6,180 bases of DNA from Acidimicrobiales bacterium (GTDB lineage Bacteria; Actinomycetota; Acidimicrobiia; Acidimicrobiales; Poriferisodalaceae), in NCBI GenBank assembly GCA_030749275.1, contig JASMKJ010000609.1:1-6180 (forward strand), given 5' to 3'. The notes below the pieces were generated by a model, which was not told where the DNA came from, did no database searches, and saw only the letters and a list, made by a program, of their open reading frames with translations. Every line of letters starts with the position of its first letter. Positions within the stretch are counted from its first letter, which is position 1. A program made the translations under genes and the position numbers. This document shows, piece by piece, positions 1 to 5,700 of this stretch.

Positions 1-552
1 GCCCTGATGGTCGAGTTGCGGTCGAAAGCCAACAAGTAACTCATGAATCAATTCGCCAAGGGACACTATGTCATCTTGGGGTCGTGCGGGGATTGTGTTT
101 GCGTCACCAGTTGGAGGGCCATCAACGATGACAACAGTGCCGTCCTTGCGTCTACCTATGTGCTTTGCTTGGAGATCGCCGATCGCGAAGCCCGCAGAGT
201 GAAGCGACAACAGTGCTTCCCCGAGCTGGGTGGCGATAGTAAGAGTTTCTTCAGGGGAAAGGATCCCCTCAGAAGCAAGATATTGCTGGAGGCTTGTTTC
301 AGGCAGGGTTTCTGTCACCAGTCCGACTCGATCGTCCAGCTCGATGGTGTCTAGGACATGAAGAAGAGAAGGATGCTCGAGCCGTACAAGGGATCGCGCT
401 TGAAGTTGTACCCGTTTACCGACTTCGCTTGAGGGATCCAATATTCGGATCGTTACAGGACGGTCTAAGGTGCGATCTAACCCTGACCAGGACTCAATTA
501 GGCCGGGGTGGATACGTTCGTCGATTCGGTATCGCTGATGATCTACGGCCAT
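1..552 (-). CDS. Protein-kinase-like pseudokinase, N-terminal 184 residues (3' end cut by window edge)
   Basis: An uninterrupted minus-strand reading frame runs from an ATG at 552 to the left window edge. The translation has the Hanks-type kinase layout. It opens with RYRIDERIHPG where the glycine loop should be, followed by VTIRIL (33-38) at the VAIK strand, QARSLVRLEHPSLLHVLD (51-68) at helix C, GFAIGDLQAKHI (121-132) at the catalytic loop, VVIVDGPP (140-147) at DFG and DDIVSLGELIHELLVG (160-175) at helix F. Most catalytic residues are replaced: the VAIK Lys by Arg36, the helix-C Glu by Gln51, HRD by Ile-Gly-Asp, the loop Lys and Asn by Gln128 and His131, and DFG by Asp-Gly-Pro. Asp126 and Asp144 remain. 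It is therefore probably a non-catalytic scaffold or sensor. In mycobacteria a similar pseudokinase domain is fused to MurJ and, once phosphorylated, recruits FhaA. The start lies 17 bases after the degV stop without a clear ribosome site, and no other in-frame start occurs nearby upstream, so coupling to degV is inferred. Whether a membrane segment follows is not visible. Confidence 0.85.
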   Translation of the reverse strand, partial: MAVDHQRYRIDERIHPGLIESWSGLDRTLDRPVTIRILDPSSEVGKRVQLQARSLVRLEHPSLLHVLDTIELDDRVGLVTETLPETSLQQYLASEGILSPEETLTIATQLGEALLSLHSAGFAIGDLQAKHIGRRKDGTVVIVDGPPTGDANTIPARPQDDIVSLGELIHELLVGFRPQLDHQG

Positions 553-569
553 TGGGTTAAAGGAAGCGC

Positions 570-1412
570 CTAGTTGGTTGTTTGGAAAGCGACGCCTATT
601 GTCCCAATACCAGCGTGTGCGCCGACAACCGGCCCAACTTGTCCTACTAGAACTTCGACGTTGACTGCAGCTTCAATCTTTTCCACGAACGCGTCAACGT
701 CTTCGCACGCCGCGTGGAGAACACATATTTGTTCGATCTGATTTGCGTTCTCTTCGACGACCGAAACGAGGGTATTGAGAGCCTTGCCCCTAGTGCGTTG
801 CTTGCCTGCGGGTTCAACTACTCCGTTCCGAACTTCAATCAATGGTTTGATGGAGAGCATCGACCCCAGAAGGGATCCAGCCGCGCCGATTCGGCCTCCT
901 TTGCGCAAGTTCTCCAAAGTGTCTAGTGCTGCGTGTACTTGTGTCCGCTCGATGCAATCGATGGCGTGGGCGGAGATTTCTTCAATGCTCGCGCCTGATT
1001 GAGCGGCGGTTGCCGCGCCCACGACAATTGAGCCAAGGCCCATTGTCACTGTCCGGCTATCCACCACTGTGACTTCAATTTCATCCTTGACCATGAGCGC
1101 CGCTTGTTGGGCGGCTTCAATGGTTGCTGAAAGTTCACCGCTCAGGACTATCGCGACGACACCCGCAGCGCCTTGTTCCGCTGCTTGCTGGAACTGTTCT
1201 ACGAAGGCGCCGGGAGCGGGAGCAGCTGTAGAGGGCAGTTCGTCGATTGATTGACACTTCTCCCAAAATTGATCAGTAGTGAGCTCGAATCGGTCAACGA
1301 ACTCAGTATCCCCAAATCGAATCTTTAACGGAACAATTTTGATATTGAGATCAGCGATCACAGCATCTGGAAGGTCACATGAACTATCGGTGACGATGTG
1401 AACCGAGGTCAT
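570..1412 (-). CDS. DegV family fatty-acid-binding protein (FakB-like)
   Basis: This 280-residue protein has the normal length and all landmarks of the DegV family. These are TDSSCDLP (8-15) at the N-terminus, STAAPAPG (61-68), SGELSAT (91-97) in place of the usual SSxLSGT, VDSRTVTMGLG (117-127), TLENLRKGGRIG (165-176), SIKPLIEVRNG (187-197) and GPVVGAHAGIG (260-270) with the conserved His266. Family members bind one long-chain fatty acid in a buried pocket. In Firmicutes, FakB presents it to the kinase FakA for acyl-phosphate formation. The Ser and Thr of the two loop motifs and the C-terminal His are the usual carboxylate contacts. The protein is cytosolic, with no signal peptide or membrane helix. 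Its ATG overlaps the murJ stop as ATGA, so translation is probably coupled. No FakA partner lies in the window, and the role beside MurJ is unknown. Family assignment is firm; the ligand is inferred. Confidence 0.94.
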   Translation of the reverse strand: MTSVHIVTDSSCDLPDAVIADLNIKIVPLKIRFGDTEFVDRFELTTDQFWEKCQSIDELPSTAAPAPGAFVEQFQQAAEQGAAGVVAIVLSGELSATIEAAQQAALMVKDEIEVTVVDSRTVTMGLGSIVVGAATAAQSGASIEEISAHAIDCIERTQVHAALDTLENLRKGGRIGAAGSLLGSMLSIKPLIEVRNGVVEPAGKQRTRGKALNTLVSVVEENANQIEQICVLHAACEDVDAFVEKIEAAVNVEVLVGQVGPVVGAHAGIGTIGVAFQTTN

Positions 1413-3076
1413 AAGGATTCTTCTTTCTTTTCGGGTTTTGTATTCGGTCGGTTGCTTTGAAAGTCAGAAACTAAATGGAACAAACTCCGCGTCCGCAACA
1501 GAATAGAAACACTTACATGTATAGCCAGCACTGCGACCGTTAGAAACGACATTTGTAGAAGCGGTTGCTCAATCCTAAGTTCTCGAAGAACCAACGCCGT
1601 GCCCAAAGCACATAACGCCGGCAAGGTATGTCTCCAAAGATCCGAACCAGTCAGCCGTTTCACTCCCCAACCGCCAAGCACATGCTTTCTGAGCAACCAG
1701 AACTCCATCCAAGCTCCGATTGCCGAGCCGAGAGCTAATCCGACCGGTCCCAGTCTTGCCGGTAAATTTGAGGCGTTGCGAGTTGCTTCAGGTAGTGGCC
1801 CCCAAACAAAATTCCAATCGCCGAACCCAATCAAGTTTTGGTTAAACACCAGCACCTGTTCGAGTTGGAACATCAGGATGACGCCAAGAGCTGCAGAGAC
1901 CAAGACTCGCCCTGTCGCAATTCGTGTCGGGGTAGTTGTGTCTCCGGTACTGAAGCAGACGCTTTGGAGCAAACGCGATGAGAGTAACGCGGGAAGCCCG
2001 AGAGCATAAGCGCCCAAAGTGAGTCCGATTACGGTCAAGTCATCTGGGACGATGCTGTTGCGGAAGCCACCGAGATTGAACAGAGTGTCAGCAATCTTGG
2101 ATCCAACCGCGAAATACAACCCAAGGACTGGACCAATGAACCAAAGCATCTGTAGGAGTCTTTTTGAGACTCGTTCGTGCATCGTGTTGACGTCGGGAGA
2201 ACGACTCAATTCTGGTAGTTCTACGGCAGCAACACTGGTGGCTATAAGTGCGACTGGAAGCAAATAAATGGCTTGCGCTGCTGCTAAGGCCGAAGCTGCT
2301 CCCACCGATAAGAGTGACGCTAGAGCCAGGTCGATAAACGACGAAAACTGTAGAGCCCCTCGCCCTGCGACTGCCGGCACAAATCTTCTAAGTACCACGG
2401 CAGTCGAAGATTTCTTCCAGGCCAAGTTGAGTCGAATATGTCGGTTGTCTCGCAATACGGCAGGTAGCTGTACCGCGACTTGCAGCACGGAACCCAACAC
2501 AAGGGCCCAAGCCAAAGTTTCCGCTGCTGAATTGTCTCTGAGTTCGGCAATAGCCAGGGCCACGAGAACCACAATTTGGGCGCCGTTCCAAACAACTGGT
2601 GCCGAGTAGCTAAGAAAGAAGCGGCCGTGGCTATTGAGAATTGCCAGGCACCAAGCGCTCATTACCAAGATGGCTGTTCCCAGAAGAATGATTCGAACTA
2701 GTTGAACTGTCAGATCGAAACGTTCTCCAGTAAATCCCCATGCGATTGATCTAGTGATTGGTTCGGCCGCTAGGAATCCGACAGCAGTCAAGCAAGTGAC
2801 TAAACACAAAAGAAAGGAAAGAATCCCTCCGGCGAGTTTCCCTGCCTCTTCTGGTTCGGAATCAACGAGGCGGCTGTATTCAGGTACGAAAGCTGCAGAT
2901 AAGGCCCCTTCCCCGAACAGGTTTTGAAGCATGTTCGGGATGCGTTGGGCTGCCGCGAACGCGTCGCCAATCAGCCCAATCCCCAAGACATTGGTCACGA
3001 GAACGGAACGGACGATTCCTGAAAATCGTGATAACGCGATTCCTCCTGCGGCAGCACTTGGCCCTGAGTGCTTCAT
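1409..3076 (-). CDS. murJ: Lipid II flippase MurJ (MviN family, MOP superfamily)
   Basis: This 555-residue polytopic membrane protein flips undecaprenyl-linked lipid II across the inner membrane for peptidoglycan synthesis. The N-terminus carries the family signature: LSRFSGIVRSVL (15-26) with Arg17 and Arg23 at the positions of E. coli Arg18 and Arg24, GDAFAAAQRIPN (37-48), and NMLQNLFGEGALSAAFVP (48-65). The second-half motif VCFSTGDTTTPTRIA (373-387) matches the FYARxDTxTP region. Hydrophobic segments recur along the whole length, as expected for about 14 helices. E. coli Arg52, Asp269 and Arg270 correspond to Asn52, Gln268 and Ala269, a loss of cavity charges shared at least partly with mycobacterial MviN. 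The protein ends in a short charged tail (KPEKKEESL) and lacks the C-terminal pseudokinase and extracellular domains of mycobacterial MurJ. The ATG overlaps the upstream stop as ATGA, with GAAGG and GGAAGAG just upstream. DegV follows with the same overlap. Confidence 0.96.
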   Translation of the reverse strand: MKHSGPSAAAGGIALSRFSGIVRSVLVTNVLGIGLIGDAFAAAQRIPNMLQNLFGEGALSAAFVPEYSRLVDSEPEEAGKLAGGILSFLLCLVTCLTAVGFLAAEPITRSIAWGFTGERFDLTVQLVRIILLGTAILVMSAWCLAILNSHGRFFLSYSAPVVWNGAQIVVLVALAIAELRDNSAAETLAWALVLGSVLQVAVQLPAVLRDNRHIRLNLAWKKSSTAVVLRRFVPAVAGRGALQFSSFIDLALASLLSVGAASALAAAQAIYLLPVALIATSVAAVELPELSRSPDVNTMHERVSKRLLQMLWFIGPVLGLYFAVGSKIADTLFNLGGFRNSIVPDDLTVIGLTLGAYALGLPALLSSRLLQSVCFSTGDTTTPTRIATGRVLVSAALGVILMFQLEQVLVFNQNLIGFGDWNFVWGPLPEATRNASNLPARLGPVGLALGSAIGAWMEFWLLRKHVLGGWGVKRLTGSDLWRHTLPALCALGTALVLRELRIEQPLLQMSFLTVAVLAIHVSVSILLRTRSLFHLVSDFQSNRPNTKPEKKEESL

Positions 3077-4944
3077 AACCTTCGACTCTTCCGTCTTCTG
3101 CTGTCAAGCAGCCACCAACTCGCCAGAAATACAGCAGCTCCTATTGTGAGGCCAAGACCAACCCCGGTCGGAGTTGTAGCCCGAAGGGCAGCTTGTGCTC
3201 TTCCCACCAGCAACTCTCCGTCAGGAGAATGAAGTTCGATTGACACTGGAAAAGAACCCGATCCAAGCGCCCTGAGTCTGAATCGGTGGGTAGTCACGCC
3301 AGGTTCAAGGACCAAGGTTGTGCTTTCACCGTCATCAAAATCCTCAACCGTGAGTCGTTCGCTGATGATTCGGAGTTCAACACGCAACGGAATGCCAGCC
3401 CTGTTTTGAAAACTGAAAGGCACCGAAGCTTTCTGAGAAGTCAACTGGATTGACTCGTCTGGAGGAATATCCACAAGACTTGCCTGTAAACGGATCAGGT
3501 CGACTGTGGATTGCCAAAGATCTTTCTGTGTCAAGGCCGACACTTCACTGGACAAACTGAGCAACAATTCTTCAGACAGGTCGTCGTACTGTTGGGCGTC
3601 TTCGTCGCGGGTCATCGACCGAATCGCGTTCAAATGTCGGACCGCTTCTCTGTAATCACCGAAATCGTGCTTCGTGGAACTCACTCGGCTTCGCAGTCGG
3701 TGTTGGCGAGGCAGCCCGTCGCTTTGAAGCAACGACTTTGTAACCGCTTCACTTGCTGGTAATGGAGCCAGCCAATCCAGCGTGCTGACACCGCGCAGCA
3801 AGAGATCAGCGAATTCTGGTGAACGGTTGTCTCGACCAAGATCGATGGTGACTAAAGAGTTCGATTGTTCAGTTAAAGCAATAGTTGCTAAATGCGAGAG
3901 AATTCGTTGAGCTTCGCTAGCTGGGGTGTCGTGAGCTTGCCTTTGTGAAAGAACGTCGACAACAAGACCGCGAAAGGTTGACTTGTTCGAGAGAAGTTCT
4001 ACCGGACCGCGAGGGTTTTTTTCAGGAACGGGGGACAAAGAAACTGATTCGACGATTAGTTCTCGAATTCCTCGATCCCAACGAACGTCGGCCTGTGACA
4101 CATCAGCTTCTCCGTGTCCAACCCAAAGAGTTGGAGGCGCCAGATGCCCTATTGTCCCAAGACTTTCAGCTCCCATTCGAGCGAGAGACGCGACCTCTTC
4201 TGTTAACCCTGCGTCCACCAAATCAGCTTCATTGATCGGCGTATAGGGACTTCGGATGATCTCGTGTTTTGTCTTCACGAAACTTGAAATGATCGACGAA
4301 AACAAGTTCTCGTTCACGGAAACTGGATGAAATGTGACACCTACCGGGATCGAGGGGTAGCTACCGAGAACCGAAAGCCACGCGTCAACCGAACGCGATG
4401 AACTGTTTGGTGCAGGACTGAAGTTTCGAAGATCCGCGACGAACACGATGGGTAATTCGCCTGAAATACGTTCGTCCACTCGAATTAAGTGCGTTACAAG
4501 CTTGCCGACAAGTTCCTGATTTGCGGTACGCATCTCGACGCTTATGGGATAAACGCCCGGTTGGACTAATCGAATGCCCTCGACACCCGTATCAGTGATC
4601 AAAAGTGAAATTGTTGTCAAGCCCCAAACGTCGGGTTGAAGATCCGTTAAATCAAACCTTTGTGAAGCCAGCACACCGCCCAAGTCCTCGCCCCTGCTCG
4701 AAGCGACGAACTGTGGTTCGTCTGTTACCGGCTCATGAATCGTCACGGTCATCTGGTCGCCTTTGGTGACGACGCCAGGAAGTTGCAGAACAAGGTCAAA
4801 AAATTCCCCTACACGGGTAGTGGGGGACTGATCGATCACCTGCAGCCCGCCAGCACTGTCTTCACCGGCTGCGCTGGGGGTCGCCGACATTATCGAGATC
4901 CCTAAAGCCAACAGGAAGGTAACCAACATTCGGAGGGACATCAT
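3073..4944 (-). CDS. DUF6049-type secreted, membrane-anchored protein upstream of MurJ
   Basis: This protein of 623 residues (from the ATG at 4944) has a cleavable-looking signal peptide: Arg5, a hydrophobic stretch at about 7-20, then TPSAAGED. A large extracytoplasmic part follows, and one C-terminal membrane helix (about 595-613) precedes an Arg/Lys-rich tail (SRRRKSRRL), so the bulk faces outside. After a beta-rich N-terminal segment comes a region (about 164-395) containing LPIVFVADLRNF, IPVGVTFHPV and SPYTPINEADLVDAGL, which resembles a degraded glycosidase/deacetylase barrel. A helical stretch (about 430-490) and an Ig-like beta domain (about 495-590, ESIQLTSQKASVPFSFQNRA) follow. M. 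tuberculosis Rv3909, directly upstream of MurJ, has this architecture but is longer (about 800 residues). A GTG at 4959 would add five residues. The ATG at 4944 is preferred because it forms an ATGA overlap with the GNAT stop and has GGAG nine bases upstream. Function is unknown; a role with MurJ in wall synthesis is inferred from synteny. Confidence 0.85.
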   Translation of the reverse strand: MMSLRMLVTFLLALGISIMSATPSAAGEDSAGGLQVIDQSPTTRVGEFFDLVLQLPGVVTKGDQMTVTIHEPVTDEPQFVASSRGEDLGGVLASQRFDLTDLQPDVWGLTTISLLITDTGVEGIRLVQPGVYPISVEMRTANQELVGKLVTHLIRVDERISGELPIVFVADLRNFSPAPNSSSRSVDAWLSVLGSYPSIPVGVTFHPVSVNENLFSSIISSFVKTKHEIIRSPYTPINEADLVDAGLTEEVASLARMGAESLGTIGHLAPPTLWVGHGEADVSQADVRWDRGIRELIVESVSLSPVPEKNPRGPVELLSNKSTFRGLVVDVLSQRQAHDTPASEAQRILSHLATIALTEQSNSLVTIDLGRDNRSPEFADLLLRGVSTLDWLAPLPASEAVTKSLLQSDGLPRQHRLRSRVSSTKHDFGDYREAVRHLNAIRSMTRDEDAQQYDDLSEELLLSLSSEVSALTQKDLWQSTVDLIRLQASLVDIPPDESIQLTSQKASVPFSFQNRAGIPLRVELRIISERLTVEDFDDGESTTLVLEPGVTTHRFRLRALGSGSFPVSIELHSPDGELLVGRAQAALRATTPTGVGLGLTIGAAVFLASWWLLDSRRRKSRRL

Positions 4945-5645
4945 GTATCGGCGCTCCACTGCAACACAGCAAGTCCAACATTCTTTTTACTGAAGCCCAT
5001 GGATTCATAAAGTTCTTTTGCGCCGACATTCTCTATCTGAGTGTTGACCAACAATTCGCTGACAAAACGTCTCTTAGACCACAAAAGGGCATCAGCGACT
5101 AATGAACGACCAATCCCACTTCGCTGATGTTGAGGATGTACGGCAAGACGCTGCAGAAAGGCAAGACGACCCGACCGACCGGTGATGGCAAATGCAGTTA
5201 ATGGATCTTGAGTATTGACACGAACCCGGGTCGTTGGTGTTGCTTTAATTGCCTCCAAGAGAGCGGGTCGGTCAAATCTCCAAAATTCGGGAAACGCCTT
5301 TTCATCGATAGCAAGAATTTCGCTCCAGTCGGACCGGCGACCCTTTCTTGTGGGCCGCAAAGGAGGGGTGAGCGGGGTCGAAAAATTGTGGCCCAGCAGC
5401 AACAGTTCCTCGTGAAGAGTAAACCCGAGTTCACAGAAAAAACTTTGGTCTGTTGCCCGTAGGGCAGAGGTAAAGACCTGACGGACTCCACTTCGTTGAA
5501 GAGTCCGTAGACACCCTAAGGACGCCTCCTTTGAAAGTTTTGGGACAGGGGTCAGAGGCGTGACATGCGCGACAGATCTGTTGTCTTCGCGGATTCGAAC
5601 GCGTAGGCCGAAAGCGCTCCTGTGTAGCGGATGGTCTGATGGCAC
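4941..5645 (-). CDS. GNAT family N-acetyltransferase
   Basis: This 234-residue cytosolic protein has a clear GNAT domain in its C-terminal half, which would transfer an acyl group from acyl-CoA to an amine. Motif A is FLQRLAVHPQHQRSGIGRSL (163-182), with the pyrophosphate-binding loop Gln174-Arg-Ser-Gly-Ile-Gly179. Motif B is NTQIENVGAKELYESMGF (201-218). The N-terminal half (1-100) has no motif A, but its ATDQSFFCELGFTLHEELLLL (64-84) resembles the last helix and strands of a GNAT fold. The protein may therefore be a tandem GNAT with a decayed first copy, as in MshD-like enzymes. The substrate cannot be predicted. Translation starts at GTG (5645), chosen because a very strong Shine-Dalgarno (GGGGAGGGG, 5657-5649) sits five bases from its GGAGG core. 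It lies 55 bases after CarD, and its stop overlaps the start of the DUF6049 gene. An alanine-peptide (RimI-like) or small-molecule acetyltransferase are both possible. Confidence 0.88.
   Translation of the reverse strand: MPSDHPLHRSAFGLRVRIREDNRSVAHVTPLTPVPKLSKEASLGCLRTLQRSGVRQVFTSALRATDQSFFCELGFTLHEELLLLGHNFSTPLTPPLRPTRKGRRSDWSEILAIDEKAFPEFWRFDRPALLEAIKATPTTRVRVNTQDPLTAFAITGRSGRLAFLQRLAVHPQHQRSGIGRSLVADALLWSKRRFVSELLVNTQIENVGAKELYESMGFSKKNVGLAVLQWSADT
4954..4957 (-). promoter_or_regulatory. Shine-Dalgarno GGAG that decides the start of the DUF6049 gene
   Basis: On the minus strand GGAG (4957-4954) lies nine bases before the ATG at 4944, inside the last codons of the acetyltransferase gene. 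It overlaps the competing GTG at 4959-4957. It therefore supports the ATG, which also gives the ATGA stop/start overlap used by the next two junctions. Confidence 0.5.
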
Positions 5646-5650
5646 GGACC

Positions 5651-5676
5651 CCTCCCCTATTGAAGTTATAGGGAGG
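5651..5676 (-). promoter_or_regulatory. Inverted repeat enclosing the GNAT ribosome-binding site (possible SD-sequestering hairpin)
   Basis: In the transcript the arm CCUCCCUAU (5676-5668) can pair with AUAGGGGAGG (5660-5651), leaving one bulged G and a seven-base loop AACUUCA. The downstream arm contains the GGAGG Shine-Dalgarno core of the acetyltransferase gene, which starts with GTG at 5645. The upstream arm is in effect an anti-Shine-Dalgarno sequence. No U-run follows the stem, so an intrinsic terminator after CarD is unlikely. If the hairpin forms it would limit initiation at the GNAT gene and, through the ATGA overlaps, at the genes coupled to it. The inverted repeat is seen directly; regulation is inferred. 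Confidence 0.5.
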
Positions 5677-5700
5677 ATTGAGGTAGTAGTGGTCGCGCTT

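Noticed and set aside
43..560. Two plus-strand open frames (43-354 and 294-560)
   Set aside because: They lie opposite the pseudokinase frame, overlap each other and have no recognisable motifs; the minus-strand translation has clear kinase-fold landmarks.
2320..2595. Alternative minus-strand frames inside murJ
   Set aside because: Out of frame with murJ and Trp/Arg-rich without motifs; murJ itself is intact through this region.
1599..2609. Plus-strand open frames of 82 to 136 codons opposite murJ
   Set aside because: Low-complexity Ser/Thr/Pro/Arg-rich translations antisense to a well-supported MurJ gene; they are reading-frame shadows.
4945..4959. GTG at 4959 as the DUF6049 gene start
   Set aside because: It would place charged MERRY in front of the signal peptide and give a 19-base overlap, while the ATG at 4944 has a GGAG nine bases upstream and gives the same ATGA overlap as the next two junctions.
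5651..5676. Intrinsic terminator after carD
   Set aside because: The inverted repeat is not followed by a U-run on the minus strand, and its downstream arm is the ribosome site of the next gene.
5665..5693. TATAAC (5670-5665) as a -10 box before the acetyltransferase gene
   Set aside because: A 17-base spacer places ACCACT at the -35 position, which is a poor match, and the hexamer falls inside the inverted repeat; too weak to call a promoter.
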